Positions 7,607 through 17,246 of a stretch of 63,039 nucleotides of DNA are shown one piece after another. The stretch comes from Prevotellaceae bacterium (GTDB lineage: Bacteria; Bacteroidota; Bacteroidia; Bacteroidales; Bacteroidaceae), in the NCBI GenBank assembly GCA_021153165.1, contig JAGKTZ010000002.1, positions 1 to 63,039 of the forward strand. The letters are read 5' to 3'. The position numbers and the translations under genes are program-made. The stretch's first letter is position 1. Each line of letters starts with the position of its first letter. The notes under the pieces are model-generated. The model made no database searches and had not been told where the DNA came from. It saw only the letters and a list, made by a program, of their open reading frames with translations.

Positions 7607-8872
7607 ATGAAACTTTTACTCCTTGGAAGTGGTGGACGCGAACATGCGTTGGCCTGGAAGATTGCTCAAAGTCCTAAAGTGGAAAAACTCTATATCGCAC
7701 CGGGTAATGCCGGTACGTCGGAAGTAGGCGAAAATGTGGCGATGAAGGCGGACGATTTCGACGCTATCGCTGCTTTCGTGCTCGACAAACAAGTGGATAT
7801 CGTGGTCGTAGGCCCCGAGGATCCATTGGTCAAGGGTATCGTGGACTACTTCAAAGCCAACGAGGCTGTGCGCCATATCCCCGTCGTGGGACCTTCGCAA
7901 GAGGGGGCACAATTGGAGGGCTCGAAGGACTTTGCCAAGGCTTTCATGAAGCGCCATAACATCCCCACCGCTGCCTATGCTACATTCGATGGCACACAGG
8001 TAGAGGAGGGTTGCCAGTTCCTGGAAACGCTGCAAGCACCCTACGTGCTCAAGGCCGACGGTCTGTGTGCGGGCAAGGGTGTACTGATCCTGCCCACACT
8101 GGAAGAAGCCAAGGCGGAATTGCGCAATATGCTCGGCGGTAAGTTTGGCAACGCTTCTTCGCGTGTAGTGATCGAGGAGTTCCTGGACGGTATCGAGTGC
8201 TCGGTGTTCGTATTGACCGACGGTAAGCACTACCAGATCTTGCCCGAAGCCAAGGACTACAAGCGTATCGGCGAGGGCGACACAGGCCTGAACACCGGCG
8301 GTATGGGTAGCGTGACTCCCGTGCCTTTCGCTACCGAGGCATGGATGAAAAAGGTCGAGGACGAAATCATCCGCCCCACTGTCGAAGGTCTTGACCAAGA
8401 GGGTATCGACTACAAGGGTTTCATCTTCTTCGGTCTGATCAACTGCGACGGCCAACCCAAGGTGATCGAATACAACTGTCGTATGGGCGACCCCGAGACA
8501 GAGACTGTGATGCTGCGCTTGAAGAGCGACCTGGTAGACCTGTTCGAAGGTGTGGCAGCAGGCGACCTGAACCAACGCACCGTAGAGTTTGACCCCCGCG
8601 CCGCAGTCTGTGTGATGTGCGTATCGGGCGGTTATCCTGGTGACTACGAAAAGGGCTTCCCTATGAGCAACCTGCACCCCGAGGGCTGCATCGTCTTCCA
8701 CGCTGGTACGGTGGAACAGGATGGTCAAGTGTTGACCTCGGGCGGTCGCGTCATTGCTTCGTGTGCTTACGGTCAGGACAAGGCCGAAGCGCTGGCTACC
8801 GCAATGCGTGGCGCACAGGAAATACAGTTTGAAAAGAAATACTTCCGTCGCGACATCGGACAGGATCTGTAA
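7607..8872 (+). CDS. purD: Phosphoribosylamine-glycine ligase (GAR synthetase)
   Basis: 421 residues, full length. This ATP-grasp enzyme joins glycine to phosphoribosylamine in the second step of purine synthesis. The N-terminal domain begins with LLLGSGGREHALAWK. The ATP-grasp region includes LKADGLCAGKGV, EEFLDGIECSVFVL and NTGGMGSVTPVP. EYNCRMGDPETE carries the metal-binding residues. The start at 7607 fits a 5' UTR of about 20 nt from the promoter at 7550. It is not next to other pur genes; guaB, also purine-related, lies 22 kb away. Confidence 0.96.
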   Translation: MKLLLLGSGGREHALAWKIAQSPKVEKLYIAPGNAGTSEVGENVAMKADDFDAIAAFVLDKQVDIVVVGPEDPLVKGIVDYFKANEAVRHIPVVGPSQEGAQLEGSKDFAKAFMKRHNIPTAAYATFDGTQVEEGCQFLETLQAPYVLKADGLCAGKGVLILPTLEEAKAELRNMLGGKFGNASSRVVIEEFLDGIECSVFVLTDGKHYQILPEAKDYKRIGEGDTGLNTGGMGSVTPVPFATEAWMKKVEDEIIRPTVEGLDQEGIDYKGFIFFGLINCDGQPKVIEYNCRMGDPETETVMLRLKSDLVDLFEGVAAGDLNQRTVEFDPRAAVCVMCVSGGYPGDYEKGFPMSNLHPEGCIVFHAGTVEQDGQVLTSGGRVIASCAYGQDKAEALATAMRGAQEIQFEKKYFRRDIGQDL

Positions 8873-9148
8873 TTGACAGTCCGTCGCACCGAGAACGACG
8901 TCGCACAAGCGTAGATGATAAAGGACGTAGGGCAGATCGAGCGGAATGAGTTTCTGCCGAAGCCCTATGTTTTCTTGTTTTCACAGGGTCTTTGTCATTG
9001 CGCGTCCGAGTATGGAGGCATTCGCCCTCCCCTACTCCGCTTCGTTCAGTTTGTGCTCGGCGCTTCGTGTCCTTTACTTAGCACGAAAAAATTGCAGCGC
9101 AACGCATTTATCAATATAACATAGAAATCCCACACTACCCTATCTATT
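8873..9148. other. Intergenic spacer with no recognised feature
   Basis: 276 bp between purD and the next gene. Short frames exist but none has family features, and I see no TAnnTTTG box, tRNA or clear terminator. Confidence 0.5.
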
Positions 9149-10099
9149 ATGGCACGACCCAATCTTCGTTCACGCATCGTGACGGGTACTTTCACCCTGC
9201 CGGCAGTGGCTGCATTTGTAGCCTTGCTGTGGTTGGTGCATGGCATATTGGATGGCAAGTTTTGGGCGGGTCTTGGCGCCACAGCGGTGATCACTTACCT
9301 TTTGGTCGAACTCAACAACCGCAATGCCTTGCTGCGCATTCGCTCGCGCATGATGGGTTGTACTTTCCTTGTGCTTTATTCCGCCCTGCCCTTCCTGCAC
9401 GATTGGGATATGGGTTATGTACTGGCGGGCTGCTTGCTGATGTCCTACTTCACCTTGTTTAGTGCCTACGGCGAGTCGCACAATAGTGGTCGCGTGTTTT
9501 ACGCTTACGCCTTCGTCGGACTGGGCAGCCTGTTCTATCCCCCCTTTGCGCTCGTGGCGTTGGCCTTTTTCATCAGCATGCTATTTCAGTTGCGCATCAT
9601 GAGTCTGCGCAACTTCTGGGCGTCGGTGTTTGGTTACGTGCTGCCGTATTGGTTGGTTGGTGCCTGGCAACTATGGCGCGGCACGTTGGGGCAGTGGGTC
9701 GATGCCCTATTGCAAAGTTGGCACTTCGCCCTACCGCAATTGCAGGGTGTATCGCCGCACGCATTGGGCAGTTTTGCCGTCGTCGCAGGTTTGGCATTCA
9801 TCGCCATGATGCACTATAAGAATACGGCGTACAACGACAAAATCAAAGTGCGCATGTACTTCTACACCATCATCACTATCGAAGTGCTGCTCATACTGGG
9901 TTGCGTCTTTCTTTCCTCAGACCACGACGTCATGCTACGCCTCCTTGCGCTCAACAGTGCGCCGCTCGTCGGTCACCATCTCTCGTTGGCGCGCGGCCGA
10001 GGTTCGGATATTTGGTTCTACACCGCCCTGTGCATCATCTTTGCTCTGGGCGTGTTCAATTATTTCGGTATATGGAGCAATTTCTTCAACTTCTCATAG
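9149..10099 (+). CDS. Polytopic membrane protein of unknown function
   Basis: 316 residues with about eight to nine hydrophobic segments (for example residues 15-35, 40-58, 70-85, 90-108, 118-135, 137-160, 205-222, 235-258, 285-305). Basic residues at the ends of several segments fit an inner-membrane topology. I recognise it only as a conserved Bacteroidales type. It overlaps the next gene (YqaA-like) by 28 bp, implying translational coupling. No catalytic motif is obvious. The start ATG at 9149 follows an AT-rich stretch. Confidence 0.7.
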   Translation: MARPNLRSRIVTGTFTLPAVAAFVALLWLVHGILDGKFWAGLGATAVITYLLVELNNRNALLRIRSRMMGCTFLVLYSALPFLHDWDMGYVLAGCLLMSYFTLFSAYGESHNSGRVFYAYAFVGLGSLFYPPFALVALAFFISMLFQLRIMSLRNFWASVFGYVLPYWLVGAWQLWRGTLGQWVDALLQSWHFALPQLQGVSPHALGSFAVVAGLAFIAMMHYKNTAYNDKIKVRMYFYTIITIEVLLILGCVFLSSDHDVMLRLLALNSAPLVGHHLSLARGRGSDIWFYTALCIIFALGVFNYFGIWSNFFNFS

Positions 10100-10521
10100 A
10101 ATGGGGCCCCCTGGGCATGTTCATAGCAGCGTTCCTGGCAGGCAGCGTGGTGCCGTTTAGTTCCGAGTTCGTCATGCTTGGTTTGCTGGCGGCAGGTGCC
10201 TCTCCCATCAGCATCTTGATTTGCGCCACCGTGGGCAACTTTCTGGGCGGAATGTTCAATTATGGCATCGCCTCGCTGGGCAAGGAAGAGTGGATCACCA
10301 GGTTTATCAAGGTGAAACCCGAGAAGTTGGAGCGCGGACTGCGGCAAGTGCGGCAATATGGCGCCTGGATGGGACTGCTCAGTTGGGTGCCAGTACTCGG
10401 CGAAGTGGTCTGCGTAGCGCTGGGCTTCATGCACGTCAATGTGTGGAAGTCCATGGCGACGATAGCCATTGGCAAATACCTGCGCTATCAGGTCCTGGTC
10501 TCAGCCTATCTCATGGTATAA
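10072..10521 (+). CDS. YqaA-family (DedA-like) small membrane protein
   Basis: 149 residues starting MEQFLQLLIEWGPLGMFIAAFLAG, inside the 3' end of the upstream membrane gene. It has the YqaA layout: an N-terminal helix with a G-x-F-x-A-x-F-L-A-G motif, VVPFSSE and GNFLGGMFNYGIASLGKE, then an amphipathic stretch (KPEKLERGLRQVRQYGAW) and two C-terminal helices with LSWVPVLGEVVCVALGFM. Members of this VTT/SNARE-associated superfamily are inner-membrane proteins linked to lipid transport. The longer frame opening at 9901 is a shadow of the upstream gene. Confidence 0.8.
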   Translation: MEQFLQLLIEWGPLGMFIAAFLAGSVVPFSSEFVMLGLLAAGASPISILICATVGNFLGGMFNYGIASLGKEEWITRFIKVKPEKLERGLRQVRQYGAWMGLLSWVPVLGEVVCVALGFMHVNVWKSMATIAIGKYLRYQVLVSAYLMV

Positions 10522-10583
10522 ACGATATTAAAAGACTTCTTGCAAATAGAGAAGATATAGGTCACAATAAATCAGATTGAGTT

Positions 10584-11492
10584 ATGAAAAAGTCTATGAA
10601 GCAAAACACAATATCACGCTCCCTGTGCATCCTGTCAAAGGTTTGCCTTGTGTTGCCCTTGGCAATATTTTTCTTCGCTTCGTGTGGATCGAAGAAGAAA
10701 GTGGAAAACAAGACTATCATGGTCAGTATCGAACCCCTGCGCTACGTCACAGAGTATTTGACGAGGGGCAATTTCAAAGTCGAGACGATTACTCCACGCG
10801 AGGCTTCGCCTGAAACCTACGCCCCTACACCTCAGCAAATCGAGGCTATAGCCGAGTGTACCGCCTTCGTACGTGTGGGTTCGCTGGGCTTTGAGAATAC
10901 ACAGATTCGCAAGGTAACGGACAATTCGCCCCACCTCTATATCATCAATGCGGCGGCCAATACCAAGCAGTTGCCGATGTGCGACCACGATCACGGCGAT
11001 CAGCACCACGGCGGAGAGGATCCGCACATCTGGATGTCGCCACAGAATATGAAGATCATTGCGCTCAATATCTACAAGCAACTTTGTCTCCTCGACGCTC
11101 AAAATGCGGACGTTTATAAGTCACGTCTGTTGGCATTTTCCAAGGAGATGAACGTGCTGGACAGCCTGACGCAACAACGCCTCGATTCGATAAAGAACGA
11201 AGCCTTTCTGATCAATCACCCCGCCCTGGGACACTACGCTTGCCATTACAATCTGTTGCAAATAAGTATGGAGCACGACGGCAAAGAACCCTCGCCACGC
11301 CAATTGCAGAAACTGCTGGAAAGATGCAAGGAGCATGGTGTGAAGACCATCTTTGCCCAAGAACAACATAGCGATAAGGGCGTGAAGCGTGTGGCAGAGG
11401 AATTGGGCCTGGAGGTGCACTATATCAATCCGCTGTCCTATGACTGGAAGGAGGAAATGGAACGTATCACGCAAATCCTGTTGCAAAAATGA
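10584..11492 (+). CDS. Zinc ABC transporter substrate-binding lipoprotein (ZnuA/TroA-like)
   Basis: 302 residues. A lipoprotein signal ends at FFASCGS (Cys near residue 34), so the protein is membrane-tethered. The mature part is a TroA-type cluster A-I binding protein: it has the typical histidine/acid-rich loop (CDHDHGDQHHGGEDPHIWMSP, near residue 133), followed by NHPALGHYACHY and ending LSYDWKEEMERIT. The histidines point to Zn(II), or less likely Mn(II). It overlaps the ATPase gene by 4 bp (ATGA), so the two are translated together. No membrane permease gene follows, which is odd for this transporter class. Confidence 0.9.
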   Translation: MKKSMKQNTISRSLCILSKVCLVLPLAIFFFASCGSKKKVENKTIMVSIEPLRYVTEYLTRGNFKVETITPREASPETYAPTPQQIEAIAECTAFVRVGSLGFENTQIRKVTDNSPHLYIINAAANTKQLPMCDHDHGDQHHGGEDPHIWMSPQNMKIIALNIYKQLCLLDAQNADVYKSRLLAFSKEMNVLDSLTQQRLDSIKNEAFLINHPALGHYACHYNLLQISMEHDGKEPSPRQLQKLLERCKEHGVKTIFAQEQHSDKGVKRVAEELGLEVHYINPLSYDWKEEMERITQILLQK

Positions 11493-12127
11493 CCCCATTA
11501 CTACGTCTGGAAGATGTGACGGCAGGCTACGACCGCAAGGTGGTACTGAGCGGCGTCACGCTGTCTGTGCTGCCCACGGATGTGTATCATATCTGTGGGG
11601 CTAACGGTGGAGGCAAGAGCACGCTGCTACGTGTCATGACAGGGCTGATGAAGCCTATGTCGGGCGAGGTCTGTCGTGCGAAGGATTGCACCTTGGGTTA
11701 TCTGCCGCAGTATAGACAAATCGATCGCCAATTCCCTATCTCCGTGCGCGAAACTATATTGTCGGGACTGAATAGCAAGAAGCGCTTTTGGCAAGGGTTC
11801 ACCGCCGAGATGCAAGAGCAGGCCGCCGACATCATGCAACGCTTCGGCATAGCAGCACAAGCCGACCAGCCCATCAGCGATCTGAGCGGCGGACAATGGC
11901 AGCGCACCTTGATTGCCCGCGCCTTGGTCTCCAATCCCGATCTGTTGATCTTGGACGAACCCGACACTCATCTGGATAGAGAGGGTAAAGCTTTCTTGCA
12001 AAAAGTCCTTGAAGCCGAGGCCGAACGCCGTGCCATTGTGGTGGTGAGCCACGACCACGACTTCCTGCCTCAGACAGCGCGCCTGCGCCTCTTGTCGGTG
12101 CGCAATGGCGGCCTGCATGCGCATTGA
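11489..12127 (+). CDS. Metal ABC transporter ATP-binding protein (ZnuC-like)
   Basis: 212 residues, a single ABC domain. Walker A is GANGGGKST (residue 38 on), the Q-loop is in GYLPQYRQID, the signature is LSGGQWQR, Walker B is LLILDEPDTHLD, and the switch histidine is in VVVSHDHDFLP. It shares the ATGA overlap with the ZnuA-like gene, so it should energise zinc uptake. The operon ends here: the next gene is convergent, and the expected ZnuB permease must be encoded elsewhere. Confidence 0.9.
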   Translation: MTPLLRLEDVTAGYDRKVVLSGVTLSVLPTDVYHICGANGGGKSTLLRVMTGLMKPMSGEVCRAKDCTLGYLPQYRQIDRQFPISVRETILSGLNSKKRFWQGFTAEMQEQAADIMQRFGIAAQADQPISDLSGGQWQRTLIARALVSNPDLLILDEPDTHLDREGKAFLQKVLEAEAERRAIVVVSHDHDFLPQTARLRLLSVRNGGLHAH

Positions 12128-12271
12128 GTACGATGCGTAGAATATGTATCATCGTACTGTTTTTTCTTTTACAACGTGATAAAGCAGATTAAACTGTTTT
12201 GCTGGCGCATGGAGACTAACTTGGAATATGTGTCAACATGTTGTTTTTTTCTTTTTCAACGTGATTAAACA

Positions 12272-12542
12272 ACGTGAGTTCGGTATAAGCTCTATGTTGT
12301 TTAATCCATGACGGCGAATCTCTCAAAGGATGATAATAAAAAAGTCTTATCTTTTTTAAATTTTGCGACGTCTCGTTGAAATTATCTAAGACTTTTTTTC
12401 AACAAGACGTCGCACTTTTTTAGTACCTCCTCGAAACATTTGCATATTTCGTATAGTCTACAGAAAAATCCTACTAAAATAGCATCGCTCACAGGCCTAT
12501 TGATTCAGATATAATTACTTGATTTTTATACCGAACTCACGT
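12272..12542. repeat. 271-bp segment bounded by 17-bp perfect inverted repeats
   Basis: ACGTGAGTTCGGTATAA at 12272-12288 and its exact reverse complement at 12526-12542. The interior contains the hairpin core GCGACGTCTCGTTGAA (12365-12380) and TTCAACAAGACGTCGC (12398-12413, one mismatch). No frame of useful length and no TAnnTTTG box on either strand were found inside. It could be a MITE-like element or an invertible segment. Confidence 0.6.
12338..12420. repeat. A/T-rich palindromic intergenic repeat, copy 3
   Basis: Two oppositely oriented core motifs form a 16-bp stem with one mismatch, with a GTCTAAGAC-like spacer and T-runs. It sits between convergent genes, where it could end transcription from both sides. 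Confidence 0.65.
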
Positions 12543-12592
12543 CATAATAGATTGAGCTATCAGTTTTTTTTGCTGATATAGGCCTCGCCCCC

Positions 12593-14731
12593 CTATTTGC
12601 GGATGTCCATTTCGTCAAGGACATAACTGCTGCCACCAAAGCGGTCGATGATGAAGAGGACGTAGCGGATGTCTACGTTGATGCAGCGTTGCAGCAGTGG
12701 ATTGAACTTGAGGTCTGAAGACAGTGACTCGATATTGCCATCGAAGGCCAAACCGATCAGTTCGCCGTGTGCATTGAGCACTGCAGAACCGCTATTGCCA
12801 CCAGTGATGTCGTTGTTGGACAGGAAGCAGGTGGGCAGCTGGCCATCCTGGCGAGCGTAGGGGCCATAGTCCTGTGCCAGATACATCGCCTTCAGTCGAG
12901 GGTGTACGAAGTAGTCGGTCTCGGTGGTGCTCTCCTTCTCGAACATACCTGTCAGGGTGGTGCGCCAGTCGTACAAGACGCCGTCGCGGGGCCGTAGGTC
13001 GCACACGTGGCCGTAGGTCATGCGCAGGGTGAAGTTGGCGTCGGGAGCCTTTGCCCAGTCATACATTTCGCACAAGCCGCGCACATAGATGCGATCGAGC
13101 TCTGAGCGCTTTTGGCGATAGACCGACATCTGGGCGGCATAATTCTGCTGTACGAATTGATTGTAGGCAGCCCAATGCTTTACCATGGGGTCGTTTGCCA
13201 ACACATCGTAGGTAGGATGCTCGAGGAAAGCATTGAACGTCTCTGCGCTGCGGAACAAAGAGCCATTGTACATCGCATCATAATGTGCCTGCGCCGCTTC
13301 GGGTGTTGACATAAAAGCAGGAGAGGCGCCACGGTGATGCTTGAACCAGTAGGGCAGGAGCAGGGCCATTTTCTCGCGGTCCAATGCCACGCTGTAAGCA
13401 CCTACACCAATATTGTACCAACGCTTCAACTCGGCTGTGGCTTTTTCTATATCCTTTGCCCCCGCCGCCTTCAGAGCCTCGAGCATCGCACCCACTGCAC
13501 CCCTCTGCACATACAGGCGCTGCTGACCGACGGTGAGCTGCAACAGATAGTAGTCGAAAAGGAGGTCTGCATTGGCAGCACAGAGCGAGTCGATACGTTC
13601 GATGATATTAGCGTATTCGGGATTGCCCTTTTGAGCTGCAAACTGGCGGAAGGCGGCTTGTTCGGCTTCCTTTTCACCGACAAGATTGATCTTTTCAACG
13701 GCTTCGTTCATGCCGCCAAAGTTCTTCACCACATTGCCCAGCGACATGTAGTCGTCCTGAAGCATGAGGTTGAGCGAATCGACGGTGTCCATCTTTCCCT
13801 TCAAAAATTCCAACTGTGCATTGCCAGCTAAGACGTAGGGCTCGTTTTGCGACTGCGTGCGAAGTTTCACCTCGGAAGCAGTCAGATAGCGACTGGTCGA
13901 GCCAGGGAAACCCATGATCATGGTATAGTCTCCCTTGTCCACCCCCTTCAGCGAGATAGGCAGGTAGCGGTCGCACTTCAACGGCACATTCTTTTTATTG
14001 TAAGCAGCAGGTTCACCATTCTTGTCAGCATAGATACGGAACATGGCAAAGTCGCAAGTCTGACGTGGCCAAATCCAGTTGTCTGTATTACCGCCGAACT
14101 GTCCAATATTGAGCGGAGGGTTGACCACGAGGCGCACGTCGCTATAAACTTGCTCGTAGAACATATAGAATTGGTTGGCTCCAAAGTAGGGCACGATGCG
14201 CACCCTGAGTCCCTTCTTCTTGCGCAGGTCACTTTTCTTCAAGAGGTCGGCTGCCAGTGGTTCCAGGAAGGATTGGCTCTGCATGGTGTACACATCGACG
14301 CCCTTTGCCTTTGCGGCAGATTCCACGTCTGCCGTCACATCGACGATGCGCAAGACGAAGGTGAAGGTGAGGTTGGGAGTGGGCAATTCTTCCACACGAC
14401 TTTTGGCAAAATAACCATCCTTCAGATAGTTTTGGTCCATAGTACTCATGGCATGGACGTAGCTGAATCCACAGTGATTATTGGTCAAGACCAGCCCTTC
14501 GGGCGAAACGACCTCGCCAGTGCAACCATTGCCAAAGATACCGATACATTCGCGCAGGGACGAACCGTGCTCGTTGTAGAGTTCGCTGGCAGGAATTTTC
14601 AGACCCGCCTTGAGCAGTGAGTCCTCGAGATGTTGTTGCTTCATGAGTTTGAGCAGCCACATACCCTCGTCGGCATGTAGCGCAGCGACACTCGACAGGA
14701 GAGCGCAGAGCAGAATGACAATCTTCTTCAT
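12593..14731 (-). CDS. S46-family dipeptidyl-peptidase, DPP7-like
   Basis: 712 residues with a Sec signal peptide (cleavage probably after LHA, residue 20). It is a periplasmic serine peptidase of family S46 that removes dipeptides from oligopeptides. The triad is visible: His86 in TNNHCGF, Asp227 in RQTCDFAMF, and the serine in GGNSGSAV near residue 650. The S1 pocket stretch reads LAFDGN. In characterised enzymes a Gly here goes with DPP7 (hydrophobic P1), whereas DPP11 (Asp/Glu P1) has Arg, so DPP7-like specificity is inferred. It lies 41 bp after tamL on the same strand and may be read from the tamB promoter. Confidence 0.93.
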   Translation of the reverse strand: MKKIVILLCALLSSVAALHADEGMWLLKLMKQQHLEDSLLKAGLKIPASELYNEHGSSLRECIGIFGNGCTGEVVSPEGLVLTNNHCGFSYVHAMSTMDQNYLKDGYFAKSRVEELPTPNLTFTFVLRIVDVTADVESAAKAKGVDVYTMQSQSFLEPLAADLLKKSDLRKKKGLRVRIVPYFGANQFYMFYEQVYSDVRLVVNPPLNIGQFGGNTDNWIWPRQTCDFAMFRIYADKNGEPAAYNKKNVPLKCDRYLPISLKGVDKGDYTMIMGFPGSTSRYLTASEVKLRTQSQNEPYVLAGNAQLEFLKGKMDTVDSLNLMLQDDYMSLGNVVKNFGGMNEAVEKINLVGEKEAEQAAFRQFAAQKGNPEYANIIERIDSLCAANADLLFDYYLLQLTVGQQRLYVQRGAVGAMLEALKAAGAKDIEKATAELKRWYNIGVGAYSVALDREKMALLLPYWFKHHRGASPAFMSTPEAAQAHYDAMYNGSLFRSAETFNAFLEHPTYDVLANDPMVKHWAAYNQFVQQNYAAQMSVYRQKRSELDRIYVRGLCEMYDWAKAPDANFTLRMTYGHVCDLRPRDGVLYDWRTTLTGMFEKESTTETDYFVHPRLKAMYLAQDYGPYARQDGQLPTCFLSNNDITGGNSGSAVLNAHGELIGLAFDGNIESLSSDLKFNPLLQRCINVDIRYVLFIIDRFGGSSYVLDEMDIRK

Positions 14732-14772
14732 AATAGCATTATTGTTTGTTGTATTATTTATTTCTAATTAAA

Positions 14773-17211
14773 TCAAAACGGATAGCCAATAGCCAAGTGA
14801 TAAGCTAAACTTCTGCCGAACTTAGGCATATTGTACCACCCCGACTTGCCAGTATCATAGGGAGCGTGCAGCCCAACTCCGACATCAAAACGCAGTACGA
14901 GGAAGTCCAAGTCATAGCGCAAACCCAAGCCCGTGCCGACAGCTATCTTTTTCAGATTTTGCAGGTTCAACTCGGCACCAGGTCTTTGCTGATCGGGACG
15001 GAGCAACCATACATTTCCTGCATCCAGGAAGGCAGCACCATGCAGGTCGGCTACGATGGGAAAGCGGAACTCCAGATTGGCTTCTAGTTTGACATCGCCC
15101 GTCTGATCGACGTAGGCATATTTTGTATCCGCCGACTTGTATCCACCAGGGCCAATGGTGCGCACGGTAAACCCACGTACACTATTGGCACCACCTACGT
15201 AGAAAAGGTCAGCATAGGGCGCCATTCGGCTATTGCCATAGCTATATATCGCACCTGCAAAGACACGCCATGCCAGCGCCAGGGGTGTGCGTGGAATGTG
15301 GAAAGTGTGATGCAGCTCGGCTGAAGCCTTGATGTATTGTGCAAAGGGATTGCCAAAAAGGTGCTTATCCTGCTGGGAGAAAGGCTTTCCGCAAAGTGCA
15401 TAGATCGACGAAGTCAAATTGCCTGCCTCCTTGACATTGGCCTGAAACCACACTGGATGGCGATGGCGCGACGGCGAAGCATAGGTGAAGGTGTAGGAGA
15501 AGGAGGGGATGAACTGATCGCGCATCGAAAGCGACAGGGCGGGGTTGGCACTCATGATGCTGTCGAATTGAGAAGTGGAGCGCAGCATTTTGTCGAAGTC
15601 GAGGCTGAGTAGTGTCATTTCATGCTTGACCGTGGCGCGGCGCTGCCAATTGTAGGTGATACCAGCGCCCATACTGACGCGATTGAAAAAGCGTGAGCGA
15701 TTGCGCCAACTGCCAGTGAGGGCAAAGGTCGTGGTAGCTGGGAATCGATGACGACGTCGCGAGATGCCAGGAAAAGCAAAGCGTGGTAGGGTGATAGCCA
15801 ACTGAGTGCCCAGTTCGTAGGAATTGAGCAACGATTTGTTGCCCTCGCGCCCCATACCCGTTTGCCATTCGTACGAACCGAAGATATCAAACGACACCTT
15901 TTCGGCGCCACCAAAGGCATTGCGCTTGGCAAGTCCGAAAGAGACACCAGGACCAATCTGCTGGTTGCTCTTAAACATCACATTTGTCTCGAAAGTCGCA
16001 TCATACAATTTGTCCATCACCGCAGTGACATAGACGTCCAAAGTGTCGCATAGCGCAGTAGTATCCCTGGGCACATAGTCCACATCCATCTGGCTAAGCA
16101 CGCCCAGTGCACTGAGCTTTTCCAGAGTCGACTGTCCACGGCTCCATTGATACAATTCCCCCTGTCGGTGATTGATAGCCCCTCGCCAAATACCAGCGCG
16201 AAGTGGCATCTTCTTGCCCGAAAAACTAAAGGTCATATTCCTTCGCTGGATGGTGCTGTCGGGCGCCTCCTTTGCATTGTTGCGAATGGATACGTAGGTG
16301 TGACCGATATACCAAGGGTGGCGTGCATTTAATGGTCGAAGTTCGTCAGGCTGCACCCGCAATTGCACCCGCCCCTTGTGCTGCAATGTATCAGCCGAGT
16401 AGGTGGTCATATCAGCCGAGTAATAGTAGTAGCCATTTTCTTTGAATAGCTGTTCGATGCGACTTTGCTCGTTGGCCAAATTGATGACGCTAAAGGCATC
16501 ATTACGTTTCAAGAAAGTAGCAGTAATATTTTGGCGGAGCAAACTATCCATGCGAGGCGAAAAATCTCGATACTCCACACTGTCCAATCGCCACACGGGG
16601 CCCATAGCTATGGTATATTTCAATTTGGCTTTCTTAGGATGACTTTGTGGCACGATTTCATAGTTTACCTCGCCTTGAAAGTGACCGTAGTTGTGCAGTG
16701 TGTTGGTCGCCACTTGTACTCGTGTTTCAGGGCTGGCACTGCTGATAAACAGAGGGTCGGAACTGAATGTGCGGTGCATCCATTTGCCAAATTTGGTCTT
16801 GCTATCTACAAATTTATTGTACGACCATAACCCAATGGGGATAGGGAAGCGCACATAGGACGAACCAAAGAGCGCATTGTTTGGAGCAAAATCCAATACA
16901 GCCTCCACCTCTTTTTGTGTAGTGTTAATTTCTTCTTTCAATCTGTCTCGCAGAGCTTTCATTTTCTTTTTCTCTGCTTTTGATATAGGTGGCAGGGTGA
17001 TGGCCTCTTCGGTGGTGGCGCTGTCTGTCTTGTTTTCGGTCATGCCAGGTACATCTGTATATATCACCTTGTCGATACCGGTATAGAGCAGTTCGTCCTC
17101 GGGCAACTTGTCAGTGGTCGAGCATGACGCAACACCAAGGCAAATAGCAAGAGATAAGATAACCCATACCATTTGACCGAATGCCCTCATACTACTCAAT
17201 ATATTGTTCAT
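14773..17211 (-). CDS. tamL: TamL: lipoprotein Omp85-family translocation/assembly protein
   Basis: 812 residues. A lipoprotein signal ends at VASCSTTD (Cys near residue 30), which distinguishes the Bacteroidetes TamL form from proteobacterial TamA. POTRA-like repeats follow (about 160-420) and a C-terminal 16-strand-type barrel carries family motifs: GGANSVRGFTVRTIGPGG near residue 690 and a final strand ending in Phe (YHLAIGYPF). It should insert or export proteins at the outer membrane together with TamB, whose gene lies immediately upstream (35 bp). An alternative start at the eighth codon (MRAFGQMVW) gives a more usual lipoprotein signal. Confidence 0.88.
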   Translation of the reverse strand: MNNILSSMRAFGQMVWVILSLAICLGVASCSTTDKLPEDELLYTGIDKVIYTDVPGMTENKTDSATTEEAITLPPISKAEKKKMKALRDRLKEEINTTQKEVEAVLDFAPNNALFGSSYVRFPIPIGLWSYNKFVDSKTKFGKWMHRTFSSDPLFISSASPETRVQVATNTLHNYGHFQGEVNYEIVPQSHPKKAKLKYTIAMGPVWRLDSVEYRDFSPRMDSLLRQNITATFLKRNDAFSVINLANEQSRIEQLFKENGYYYYSADMTTYSADTLQHKGRVQLRVQPDELRPLNARHPWYIGHTYVSIRNNAKEAPDSTIQRRNMTFSFSGKKMPLRAGIWRGAINHRQGELYQWSRGQSTLEKLSALGVLSQMDVDYVPRDTTALCDTLDVYVTAVMDKLYDATFETNVMFKSNQQIGPGVSFGLAKRNAFGGAEKVSFDIFGSYEWQTGMGREGNKSLLNSYELGTQLAITLPRFAFPGISRRRHRFPATTTFALTGSWRNRSRFFNRVSMGAGITYNWQRRATVKHEMTLLSLDFDKMLRSTSQFDSIMSANPALSLSMRDQFIPSFSYTFTYASPSRHRHPVWFQANVKEAGNLTSSIYALCGKPFSQQDKHLFGNPFAQYIKASAELHHTFHIPRTPLALAWRVFAGAIYSYGNSRMAPYADLFYVGGANSVRGFTVRTIGPGGYKSADTKYAYVDQTGDVKLEANLEFRFPIVADLHGAAFLDAGNVWLLRPDQQRPGAELNLQNLKKIAVGTGLGLRYDLDFLVLRFDVGVGLHAPYDTGKSGWYNMPKFGRSLAYHLAIGYPF

Positions 17212-17246
17212 AAATCTTCATTATGTTTTAATCCCACAATATCTCC

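Larger units (their letters stand above)
12128..12592. other. Convergent intergenic region with repeats
   Basis: 465 bp without a gene. It holds two near-copies of a TTTTTTCTTTT-CAACGTGAT motif (around 12161 and 12245), a 17-bp perfect inverted-repeat pair (12272-12288 and 12526-12542) and, between them, a strong hairpin of the intergenic repeat family. Confidence 0.7.

Noticed and set aside
12272..12542. Phase-variable promoter for the zinc or peptidase genes
   Set aside because: Both genes end here (convergent) and no TAnnTTTG box is inside, so inversion would not switch them on.
13847..14620. Plus-strand 257-codon frame over the S46 peptidase gene
   Set aside because: It is antisense to a gene with complete catalytic motifs and has no protein-like composition.
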